A DNA stretch of 5,577 nucleotides from Vulcanimicrobiota bacterium. GTDB taxonomy: Bacteria; Vulcanimicrobiota; Vulcanimicrobiia; Vulcanimicrobiales; Vulcanimicrobiaceae. Both the position numbers and the translations under genes were made by a program. The DNA is taken from contig JAFAQW010000099.1 in NCBI GenBank assembly GCA_019245995.1, positions 1 through 5,577 on the forward strand, written 5' to 3'. Position 1 is the stretch's first letter; every line of letters starts with the position of its first letter. Positions 1-5,577 of the stretch are shown piece by piece. The notes beneath the pieces were generated by a model. The model worked only from the letters and a program-made list of their open reading frames with translations, was not told the DNA's origin and did no database searches.

Positions 1-37
1 GATCACCGGGACCGAGACCCGCGATGCGCAGCAACAT
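1..37 (-). CDS. MazG-like protein, N-terminal tetrapyrrole-methylase domain (first 12 codons only)
   Basis: Only the 5' end lies in the window. From an ATG at 37-35 the minus strand reads MLLRIAGLGPGD and continues past the left edge. The I-x-GLGPGD pattern at the very N-terminus is typical of the SAM-dependent tetrapyrrole (corrin/porphyrin) methylase fold, whose glycine-rich first loop is usually VGLGPGDP. That domain is fused to the N-terminus of many MazG nucleoside-triphosphate pyrophosphohydrolases (YabN type), which hydrolyse non-canonical NTPs. The gene begins 30 bp after the stop of the isomerase gene on the same strand, so it is probably the third gene of the mfd operon, and mazG is a known member of mfd clusters. 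No good Shine-Dalgarno sequence is visible, and the start codon sits in the loop of a hairpin. A cobalamin-type precorrin methylase is the main alternative, because only twelve residues are visible. Confidence 0.6.
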   Translation of the reverse strand, partial: MLLRIAGLGPGD

Positions 38-57
38 CGTGCGACGCTTCGCGGGTC
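16..57 (-). promoter_or_regulatory. Hairpin enclosing the mazG-like start codon
   Basis: Arm 45-57 (CGCTTCGCGGGTC on the plus strand) and arm 16-28 (GACCCGCGATGCG) are inverted copies. They give nine pairs, one mismatch, then three pairs. The 16-nt loop (29-44) carries the ATG at 37-35. In the minus-strand RNA the upstream arm covers bases about 8 to 20 before the start codon, where a ribosome binding site would lie. The downstream arm is the coding sequence for residues R4 to G7. The isomerase stop codon ends at 68, 10 nt upstream of the hairpin, so a ribosome terminating there could open it. This suggests translational coupling or another translational control. The pairing is seen directly; the function is inferred. 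Confidence 0.45.
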
Positions 58-67
58 CGAATGGGCG

Positions 68-1042
68 TTACTTGGTCGGGGTCGGTGCGGGTGAGGACGC
101 CGCGCTCGGTGCCGCTGAGGCCGCCGCGCTTGGCGCCGTCGTTGCGGCCGGTGGCGGCGATGGGAACAGGCCGGCGAACTGCGTGTCGTTCACGACAATC
201 GTTGCCTTCTGCTGCAGGCTCTGCAGGAAGGGCTGAATGAGCGGCGCTTCATGCTGCTGTCGAAGCGTGTCTTCGATTTGCGGCGTTGCGCTCGCGAGCG
301 TCGCTTTCTGGCCGGGCGTTCGCGACTCCACTTGGATGATGTGGTAGCCGAACGGCGACTTGACGGGCGGACTAATCTGGCCGATCGGCGCCGAGAACGC
401 GTACTTGTCGAACGCCGGCACCATTTGACCGCGACGGAACGTACCGAGTTCGCCGCCCTTGTCTTTGGTCGCCGTGTCGGTCGAGTATTTCTTCGCGAGA
501 TCCGCAAAGTTTTGCCCCGACTTGAGGTCGCCCTCGATCGTTTGCGCGAGCGCGAGGTTCGGTACGAGGATGTGCCGCGCCGAGACTTGGTCCGGCTTGT
601 CGTACTGCGCGTGACTCTGTTGGAAGTTTTGCTTCACTTCCGCGGGCGAGATCTTCACCTGACTCTTCAGCGCCTTGTCGAGAACGATCTGCTCGCGCAG
701 AGCCGAGCGAACGTCCGATTCGGTGAGCCCGCGTGCCTTGAGCATCTCGTCCCAGGAACCGCTTGGGAAGTTCGCTTTGATCTGATTCTCTCGGGCGTCG
801 ATCTCGGCGTCGGTGACGTTGATGTTGTTGTTCTTGGCGTACTGCTCGATGAGCGTCTCTTGGACCATTTGCTGCAACACGGTGCGCGCCATGGGGCTGT
901 TTTCCAGCCGGCCGTTGAAGGCGGTGCGGCTGATCGGCTGGCCGTTGACCGTGGCGACCGTGCCGCCGCCCGAACACGCCGCGAGGGACGTGCCAAGCAG
1001 AAGGGCCGCGATGCCCACGGTAAGGCGTTGGGCGTTCGACAT
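68..1042 (-). CDS. PrsA/SurA-type peptidyl-prolyl cis-trans isomerase lipoprotein
   Basis: This is a parvulin (PpiC/rotamase) foldase of 324 residues, expected to help fold exported proteins outside the cytoplasmic membrane. It begins with a lipoprotein signal peptide: R6, a hydrophobic stretch at 8-20, and a lipobox LAAC with the lipidated Cys at 23. Residues about 28-150 look like a SurA/PrsA N-terminal helical chaperone domain. The rotamase domain spans about 153-241. It keeps the two parvulin histidines (H157 in ARHIL, H234 in GYHII) plus M207 and F211 of the GQMVPAF motif; an Asp (D189) stands where Pin1 has its active-site Cys. Residues 293-324 form an Ala/Pro/Ser/Thr-rich tail. The start was set at the second of two adjacent ATGs because a GGAG lies 5 nt upstream of it, but only 2 nt from the first (1045). 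A longer reading frame back to 1186 overlaps mfd and would bury the signal peptide, so it was not used. The gene lies 94 bp after mfd and is probably cotranscribed with it. PrsA, SurA and PpiD cannot be told apart exactly, but the lipobox favours PrsA-like. Confidence 0.93.
   Translation of the reverse strand: MSNAQRLTVGIAALLLGTSLAACSGGGTVATVNGQPISRTAFNGRLENSPMARTVLQQMVQETLIEQYAKNNNINVTDAEIDARENQIKANFPSGSWDEMLKARGLTESDVRSALREQIVLDKALKSQVKISPAEVKQNFQQSHAQYDKPDQVSARHILVPNLALAQTIEGDLKSGQNFADLAKKYSTDTATKDKGGELGTFRRGQMVPAFDKYAFSAPIGQISPPVKSPFGYHIIQVESRTPGQKATLASATPQIEDTLRQQHEAPLIQPFLQSLQQKATIVVNDTQFAGLFPSPPPAATTAPSAAASAAPSAASSPAPTPTK
93..140 (+). repeat. 24-bp imperfect tandem duplication in the isomerase tail
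   Basis: Positions 93-116 and 117-140 align base for base with 19 of 24 matches (GAGGACGCCGCGC versus GAGGCCGCCGCGC at their starts). The unit is eight codons, so the reading frame is kept. It codes the repeating Ser-Ala-Ala-Pro composition near the C-terminus of the isomerase. It is probably a slippage product that lengthened a disordered tail. Confidence 0.6.
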
Positions 1043-1047
1043 CATTG

Positions 1048-1051
1048 CTCC
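1048..1051 (-). promoter_or_regulatory. Ribosome binding site of the isomerase gene
   Basis: The minus strand reads ACGGAGCAATGATG. The GGAG is 5 nt from the second ATG (1042) and only 2 nt from the first (1045), which decides the start in favour of 1042. It is the only clear Shine-Dalgarno site among the four gene starts in the window. Confidence 0.65.
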
Positions 1052-1076
1052 GTAGAAAGGTATGACTGCATAGGAA

Positions 1077-1095
1077 GCGGGGCCAGAAGCCCCGC
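1077..1095 (-). other. GC-only hairpin between mfd and the isomerase gene
   Basis: GCGGGGC (1077-1083) pairs perfectly with GCCCCGC (1089-1095) around a 5-nt loop. In the minus-strand transcript it lies 41 nt after the mfd stop and is followed by TTCCTATG, which is too poor in T for a classic intrinsic terminator. It could be a weak or partial terminator that lowers expression downstream, an RNA-processing or stability element, or chance in GC-rich DNA. The rest of the 94-bp gap (1043-1136) holds the ribosome binding site and a small 5-bp inverted repeat (TCGCG 1112-1116, CGCGA 1121-1125). No convincing promoter was seen there. Confidence 0.35.
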
Positions 1096-1136
1096 GATAC
1101 GGCGCCGAGGTTCGCGTGACCGCGAGTGTGTCCTGC

Positions 1137-4100
1137 CTAGATGGCCTCCAGCAACGAGCGCAGCAGCGGCATCCAGCTGGGCGCACCGTCGCGAGCGTGC
1201 GTCTCTTTGGTGTCTGGGAGGTCCACGACGATTCGCCCGTCGCCGAAGCGGAAACGATTGCGGGCCAGACGCGCGAACGCGGGCACGGCGGTCGCGCTGA
1301 GCTCGAAGCCGGAGCCGACGCCGAACGTCAGCCGGCGGTCGTCCACCACCACGCGCGTCACGCGCTTTCGCAACGCGATAGCGCGCAGTTTGGTCAGCTC
1401 GATGAGATTGCGCAATGGTGTGGGGAACCGTCCGAAGCGGTCTCGCACGCCGGCTTCGATCTCCGCCACCTCTTCCGGCGTCCGCGCCTTCGCCAACTGC
1501 TGATAGACGGCGATCTTTTGCGACACCTGCGAGATGTAATCGTTGGGAATGAACGCGTTGACCTTGACGTCGATGACCGCCTCCTGCTCCTGTTCCAGCG
1601 CCTGCGGCGCGCCGCGGCGCTGCGCGATGGCTTCCGCCAGCAACTGGCAGTACGTATCGAAACCGACGGAGGCGATGAAGCCGGACTGAGCCGCTCCGAG
1701 CAAGTTTCCCGCGCCGCGAATTTCCAGATCGCGCATGGCGATCTGCAGGCCCGAACCCAAGTGCGCGAACTCGCGAATGGCTTCGAGGCGCGCCTTAGCG
1801 TCTTCGCTCAGCGCCTTATGGCCCTGAAAAAGAAGGTAGCAATACGCTTGGTGGTTCGAGCGGCCCACGCGGCCGCGCAGCTGATAGAGTTGCGCGAGCC
1901 CGAAGCGATCGGCGTCGCTGACGATCATCGTGTTGACGTTGGGGATGTCGATGCCGTTCTCGATGATGGTCGTCGCGACGAGGACGTCGATTTCGCCGTC
2001 GATGAAGCGTTGCATCACCGGTTCCAGCTCGGATTCGCGCATCTGGCCGTGGCCCACCGCGATGCGCGCGTGCGGCACGAGCTCCGCCAGCGCGTTTCGA
2101 ACGGAGTAGATCGATTCGACGCGATTGTGCAGGTAGTACACTTGCCCGCCCCGGTCGAGCTCGGCGGAGATCGCGCGCTGTACGATCGCGTCGCCGGCCG
2201 GGACCACGATGGTCTTGATGGACATGCGGTTCTTCGGCGCCGTTTGAATGAGCGAGAGATCCCGCACGCGGAGCAACGACATGTGGAGCGTGCGCGGAAT
2301 CGGGGTCGCGGAAAGCGTCAGCACGTCCACGCTGGCCCGGTACTCCTTGAGCCGTTCCTTGTGCATCACGCCGAAACGCTGCTCCTCGTCAACGACGATG
2401 AGCCCCAAGTCGGCGAAGACGACGTCTTTCTGGAGCAGACGATGGGTACCGATCACGACGTCCACGCGGCCCTCGGCCAGATCGGCCAGAATGCGCCGCT
2501 GCTCCGCCTTCGAAGTAAAGCGCGAGAGCAGTTCCACGCGCACCGGAAAGGCGCCGAAGCGCGCGCCGAACGTTCGGTAATGCTGGTCGGCCAGGAGCGT
2601 CGTGGGGACCAGAACCGCAACCTGTTTCTTGTCGGCGACCGCCTTGAAGGCCGCACGCATGGCGACTTCCGTCTTGCCGTATCCCACGTCGCCGCAGATC
2701 AACCGGTCCATCGGCTGCGGCCGCTCCATGTCGTTTTTGGTGGCGTCGACTGCCTTCTGCTGGTCCGGCGTCGCCTCGTACGGAAAGGCCTCTTCCATCT
2801 CGGCTTGCCACGTCGTGTCGGGCCCGAACGCAAAGCCGTGGGAAAGCTCGCGTTCGGCGTAGAGCGTCACGAGGTGATCCGCGATCTTAGCGAGCGATTG
2901 GGAGACACGCGCCTTCGTGCGCGCCCAATCCGCGCCGCCCATCTTGGAAAGGCGCGGGCTCTGCCCTTCCGCGGCTGCGTACTTTCCGATCTGATGCATT
3001 TGCGTGACCGGCACGAGCATTCGATCGCTGCCGGCGTAGCGTAAATCGAGATAATCTTGCGTCGCGCCCAGAACGGTTTCGGCACGCAGGCCGAGATATT
3101 GGCCGATGCCGTGCACGGCATGCACGACGTAGTCACCGACGCGCAGATCGGCGAGCGTGACGGGCACGCCCTCCTTGACGGCACGAATCTTAACGCGTTT
3201 CGGCGGCGTCCCGAAGATCTCGCGATCGCCCAGCACGCGCAAGCGCCGGTCCGGCACGTGGAATCCGGCATCGATCGACCCGTGATGGATCGCGACGCCG
3301 CCGCGCTCGTTGTGCCGTGGCGCTATCCCGGCAGCGCCCAAGAGATCCGCGATGCGAGAAACGCCGGCGCTCACGATGAAGATCGTCTCTCCCGCGCCGA
3401 TCCACTGTCGCATCGTCTCGGAGAAGAGGCCGATCTGACGGTTAAAGTGCTCTACCGGACGGCACTCATAGACGAACGCTTCGAGCGTCGCTGGAACCCA
3501 ATCCAGTGCCTCGCGCGCCGGCTCAATCGAGCCGGGCAACGTGAGCACCGCGTGGCGCCGGAGCAGTTCGCCGATGCGCGGGAGCGGCGCGGGTTCGATG
3601 CCGGCGTGCGCGGCGAGCAACTCTGCCGCCGCCTCGTCGGCGAGCACCGTGTGACGTTCGCGCGCGCGCTCGTCGTCGAGCGCGCGCGCCGTGGCGGCTA
3701 TCGTTGCCGGTTCTTCCAAAACGATGGTCGCGTCGTTCGAAAGATAATCGAAGAACGTGGCATGCGGCGCGACGTCCTCCGACCACGGCACGATCTCGAC
3801 GGCTTCCACGGGTGCGCTGCTGCGCTGGGACTCGATGGCGAACGCGCGCATGGACTCGATCGTATCGCCGACAAACTCGATTCGAACGGGCGACTCCGCA
3901 GTGGCCGCAAAGAGGTCGACGATGCCCCCACGCACCGAGTATTCGCCGACGGCGCTGACGACGTCGCGGCGCGTGTAGCCCGCGGCGAAGAGGCGCTCTT
4001 GGAGGCGATCGAAGCCCGGCTCGTCACCCAAACGAAGCGCGAACCCCGCCGCTTCGAACGCGTCGGGCGGCATGAACGCCTGACGCAGCGCCGCGATCGG

Positions 4101-4526
4101 CGCCAGGACGATGCGCGGGCGCCGCTCGAGCATATCGCCGAGCAGCGTCATGCGCGCGCTGCGCTCGGACGGCGTTTCCATCGCTCCGAGCGCTTCATCG
4201 CGCGATCGCAGCAGCGCGACGCGGCCGCTCCGATCGCCGACGTAGTATAACAAGTCCGCATAGTGCCGCTCCGCGGCGTCCGGCGTCGCGACGACCGCCA
4301 CGATGGTCCCGCCGAGCGACTCTCGCAGCGCGGCCAGCAGCGCGGGCCGAGCGGCGGCGATCGTATCGTGGAGCGCGTAACCTCCCGGCTTTGGGCCCCC
4401 GATCGCACGCAACGCGCGCAACCGCGCCACGGCGTTCTGCCAGGCGCGGGGCTCGGTCAGCGAGGCGAGCAGTTCGCCGGGGCGCGCGGTCGCGTCGGCG
4501 GCCGGCGGCAAGGTTTCGACGGTCAC
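1137..4526 (-). CDS. mfd: Transcription-repair coupling factor Mfd
   Basis: Mfd is an ATP-driven dsDNA translocase that pushes or removes RNA polymerase stalled at lesions and recruits UvrA for nucleotide excision repair. The 1129-residue product is close to the usual length (E. coli about 1148). The N-terminal UvrB-like module (about 50-360) includes GEYSVRGGIVDLF at 194-206 and lacks helicase motifs, as expected. The RNA-polymerase-interacting CarD-like domain begins near 455, with GDYVVHAVHGIGQY at 464-477. The RecG-like motor follows: Walker A GDVGYGKTE (612-620), motif Ia PTTLLADQ (641-648), DEEQ (713-716), SATPIPRT (739-746), motif V IIENGIDIPNVNT (854-866) and motif VI QLRGRVGRS (882-890). 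The translocation (TRG) motif EIRGAGNLLG is at 935-944, and the TRCF C-terminal domain D7 occupies about 986-1105. The start is GTG. No Shine-Dalgarno is visible, and the nearest promoter leaves almost no leader. It is the first gene of a probable three-gene minus-strand operon. The gene is intact, with no frameshift or missing motif. Confidence 0.98.
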   Translation of the reverse strand: MTVETLPPAADATARPGELLASLTEPRAWQNAVARLRALRAIGGPKPGGYALHDTIAAARPALLAALRESLGGTIVAVVATPDAAERHYADLLYYVGDRSGRVALLRSRDEALGAMETPSERSARMTLLGDMLERRPRIVLAPIAALRQAFMPPDAFEAAGFALRLGDEPGFDRLQERLFAAGYTRRDVVSAVGEYSVRGGIVDLFAATAESPVRIEFVGDTIESMRAFAIESQRSSAPVEAVEIVPWSEDVAPHATFFDYLSNDATIVLEEPATIAATARALDDERARERHTVLADEAAAELLAAHAGIEPAPLPRIGELLRRHAVLTLPGSIEPAREALDWVPATLEAFVYECRPVEHFNRQIGLFSETMRQWIGAGETIFIVSAGVSRIADLLGAAGIAPRHNERGGVAIHHGSIDAGFHVPDRRLRVLGDREIFGTPPKRVKIRAVKEGVPVTLADLRVGDYVVHAVHGIGQYLGLRAETVLGATQDYLDLRYAGSDRMLVPVTQMHQIGKYAAAEGQSPRLSKMGGADWARTKARVSQSLAKIADHLVTLYAERELSHGFAFGPDTTWQAEMEEAFPYEATPDQQKAVDATKNDMERPQPMDRLICGDVGYGKTEVAMRAAFKAVADKKQVAVLVPTTLLADQHYRTFGARFGAFPVRVELLSRFTSKAEQRRILADLAEGRVDVVIGTHRLLQKDVVFADLGLIVVDEEQRFGVMHKERLKEYRASVDVLTLSATPIPRTLHMSLLRVRDLSLIQTAPKNRMSIKTIVVPAGDAIVQRAISAELDRGGQVYYLHNRVESIYSVRNALAELVPHARIAVGHGQMRESELEPVMQRFIDGEIDVLVATTIIENGIDIPNVNTMIVSDADRFGLAQLYQLRGRVGRSNHQAYCYLLFQGHKALSEDAKARLEAIREFAHLGSGLQIAMRDLEIRGAGNLLGAAQSGFIASVGFDTYCQLLAEAIAQRRGAPQALEQEQEAVIDVKVNAFIPNDYISQVSQKIAVYQQLAKARTPEEVAEIEAGVRDRFGRFPTPLRNLIELTKLRAIALRKRVTRVVVDDRRLTFGVGSGFELSATAVPAFARLARNRFRFGDGRIVVDLPDTKETHARDGAPSWMPLLRSLLEAI

Positions 4527-4534
4527 GGGATGCT

Positions 4535-4540
4535 TAGTAT
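4535..4540 (+). promoter_or_regulatory. -10 element of the DUF2079 gene, overlapping the mfd -10
   Basis: TAGTAT fits the TAnnnT pattern of a -10. It is followed by seven bases (AACAGGG) and then the ATG at 4548, so a standard-spaced transcript would begin exactly at the start codon (leaderless). The overlapping TATAAC at 4538-4543 is a closer consensus match but lies too near the ATG to serve it. Only a weak -35-like TTTCGA (4514-4519) is present. The element shares its bases with the mfd -10 on the other strand. Confidence 0.4.
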
Positions 4541-4544
4541 AACA
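4536..4544 (-). promoter_or_regulatory. Extended -10 promoter of the mfd operon
   Basis: The minus strand reads TGTTATACT: an extended -10 TGn followed by TATACT (five of six to TATAAT). AAGCATCCC follows, then the GTG start of mfd. A start site 7 to 10 nt after the hexamer falls between 4529 and 4526, giving a leader of at most about 3 nt. No good -35 is seen 16-18 bp upstream, which fits an extended -10 promoter. Transcription from further inside the divergent gene cannot be excluded. Confidence 0.5.
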
Positions 4545-4547
4545 GGG

Positions 4548-5577
4548 ATGCTACGCGCGGCGTTGCCTCGAGCCGAAGACCGGATCTGGCGTGCGCTCGT
4601 TGTGGCCCTGTTTCTCCTGCTCGCATGCGCCTTGTGTTACATCGTTCGATGGCGCTACGCGATCTTTCGAAACGGCGTCGACCTCGGAATCTTCACGCAG
4701 GTCGTCGCGGGCCTAGGCCATGGCTTTTCCAGTACCGCCGAAGGCGGAGTGAGCCATCTGGTCGTTCATTGGTCGCCCATCATTGCGCTTGCCTGGCCGT
4801 TTGTCCGCGCGTTCGGACCGGTCGGCCTCGAATACGCGCAAGCGCTCTTGGTTGCGGCGGTGGTCTTCCCGGTTTGGGGTTTGGCGCGCGCGCGGTTCGC
4901 CGCCCCCGTCGCCTTCGCAGTGACCTGCGTCGGCGCGCTCTACCCGCTGCTGTGTGCAAACGGTGTCGGCGATTTTCATGAGATGGCGTTCGTGCCGCTG
5001 CTCTCGGCGGCGCTCGTGTGGGCGCTGGACCGGCGCCGCTGGGCGGTGGCCGTTGGGATCGCGTTCGCGCTCGCCTGCACGAAGGAAGACCAGTTCGTCG
5101 TGTTGGCGGTCAACGGTCTGCTTTTCGCCGCGACGGCGCGACGCGATGCCCATGAAAGGCGCGCCGGATTGGCCGTCGCCGGCGTGGCCGCAGCGCTGGC
5201 GCTATCGTACTTCACGATCCTACGGCCCGCGCTCGCTCCGCATTCGGCCTACGACGCGCTGCGTTTTTACGGCTGGCTCGGTTCGCAGGGCGGCGCCGCT
5301 CTCTCGGCGCTGCTGATCGCGCGCGTGCAATATATCGCAGTCGTTCTCGTTCCGGTCGCGCTGCTGCCGTGTTTTTCACGCTACGGGCTCTTCTTGCTGC
5401 CCGGTTTCGTCGAGATACTGGCCTCACACGAACCAGTTATGCTCGCCCCCGGCGCGCACTACAGCGCGTTGCTTACCGGTTACGCGCTGGCCTCGTTCGT
5501 CGACGGCGCGGGCGCAGTTGCGGCACGGCGACCACGCGTCGCCCGCGGTCTGATCGTCGCGGCCGCGGCCGCGTCGC
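4548..5577 (+). CDS. DUF2079-family polytopic membrane protein (3' end outside window)
   Basis: The frame is open from ATG 4548 to the right edge, 343 codons without a stop. A first transmembrane helix (about 15-34) is followed by a loop with DLGIFTQ (45-51). Further landmarks are H70 and HWSP (74-77), GDFHEMA (141-147), TKEDQ (178-182) and PGAHYSALLTGY (301-312). About ten hydrophobic segments can be picked out, including 96-113, 119-136, 146-160, 183-196, 207-223, 252-275 and 279-293. The DLGI(F/Y)xQ loop, the GDFH motif and the Lys-Glu-Asp after a helix are what I recognise as DUF2079, a family of uncharacterised integral membrane proteins resembling GT-C glycosyltransferases. D45 in the first external loop is placed like the catalytic Asp of GT-C enzymes, so a lipid-sugar-dependent glycosyltransferase activity is possible but unproven. 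An in-frame upstream ATG at 4530 would add six residues (MLSITG). No Shine-Dalgarno is apparent for either start. Nothing links its role to mfd beyond adjacency. Confidence 0.85.
   Translation, partial: MLRAALPRAEDRIWRALVVALFLLLACALCYIVRWRYAIFRNGVDLGIFTQVVAGLGHGFSSTAEGGVSHLVVHWSPIIALAWPFVRAFGPVGLEYAQALLVAAVVFPVWGLARARFAAPVAFAVTCVGALYPLLCANGVGDFHEMAFVPLLSAALVWALDRRRWAVAVGIAFALACTKEDQFVVLAVNGLLFAATARRDAHERRAGLAVAGVAAALALSYFTILRPALAPHSAYDALRFYGWLGSQGGAALSALLIARVQYIAVVLVPVALLPCFSRYGLFLLPGFVEILASHEPVMLAPGAHYSALLTGYALASFVDGAGAVAARRPRVARGLIVAAAAAS

Noticed and set aside
1077..1095. Strong rho-independent terminator after mfd
   Set aside because: The stem is good, but the bases after it on the minus strand (TTCCTATG) do not form a T tract, and the next gene is close on the same strand. 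It is kept only as a hairpin of uncertain role.
1043..1186. Upstream extension of the isomerase by 48 codons, starting at 1186
   Set aside because: It would overlap mfd, put about 48 Arg/Cys/Ala-rich residues ahead of a well-formed lipoprotein signal peptide, and ignore the GGAG placed for ATG 1042.
251..1300. 349-codon open frame on the plus strand
   Set aside because: It is antisense to the isomerase gene and runs into mfd. It is Arg/Leu/Val-rich low-information sequence without a domain, while the minus strand carries a clear lipobox and rotamase domain.
1116..3044. 642-codon open frame on the plus strand
   Set aside because: It lies wholly antisense to mfd apart from its first bases, has a His/Arg/Asp-rich composition typical of a GC-rich mirror frame, and shows no recognisable motif. 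The opposite strand encodes all Mfd motifs.
3057..4250. 397-codon open frame on the plus strand
   Set aside because: It is antisense to the UvrB-like and CarD-like parts of mfd, is Arg-rich and has no motif. It is a shadow of GC-rich codon bias.
4713..5153. 146-codon open frame on the minus strand
   Set aside because: It is antisense to the DUF2079 gene, Arg/Glu-rich and without motif. The plus strand has continuous hydrophobic segments and family motifs there.
1..5577. Novel defence, mobile or RNA system
   Set aside because: No direct-repeat array, transposase, integrase, toxin-antitoxin pair, reverse transcriptase or long conserved non-coding stretch was seen. Almost all bases belong to four genes of known families, and the longest gap is 94 bp.

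Overview
The window is a GC-rich bacterial chromosomal segment. It holds a leftward housekeeping cluster and one divergent membrane-protein gene. Read along the minus strand, the order is mfd (transcription-repair coupling factor, complete), then a PrsA/SurA-type peptidyl-prolyl isomerase lipoprotein (complete), then the first 12 codons of a gene whose start, MLLRIAGLGPGD, fits a MazG/tetrapyrrole-methylase protein and which runs off the left edge. On the plus strand, starting 21 bp from mfd, is a DUF2079-family polytopic membrane protein that runs off the right edge.

The order mfd, PpiC/PrsA-like isomerase, mazG recalls the mfd neighbourhood of Firmicutes and other Terrabacteria-type lineages. 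There, mfd is followed by a rotamase and/or spoVT and spoVB, and then a YabN-like MazG. Together with the high GC content, an LAAC lipobox, an Ala/Pro/Ser-rich isomerase tail and a DUF2079 neighbour, this suggests a GC-rich deep-branching group such as Eremiobacterota/Vulcanimicrobiota, Dormibacterota, Armatimonadota or a GC-rich Firmicute. The taxonomic guess is an inference; no rRNA or other marker gene is present.

Layout: 1-37 start of the mazG-like gene (minus); 38-67 gap, covered by a hairpin (arms 16-28 and 45-57) whose loop holds the mazG-like start codon; 68-1042 isomerase lipoprotein (minus), with a 24-bp imperfect tandem repeat coding part of its tail; 1043-1136 intergenic, with a ribosome binding site and a GC-only hairpin; 1137-4526 mfd (minus, GTG start); 4527-4547 a very short divergent promoter region with one shared, partly symmetrical -10 element; 4548-5577 DUF2079 protein (plus, partial).

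The three minus-strand genes are probably one operon joining DNA repair at stalled RNA polymerase (Mfd), folding of exported proteins (isomerase) and probably nucleotide-pool cleaning (MazG-like). No mobile element, CRISPR array, tRNA or rRNA was seen. The coding content is ordinary. The parts worth a second look are the shared -10 between mfd and the DUF2079 gene, which leaves almost no leader on either side, and the hairpin around the mazG-like start codon.
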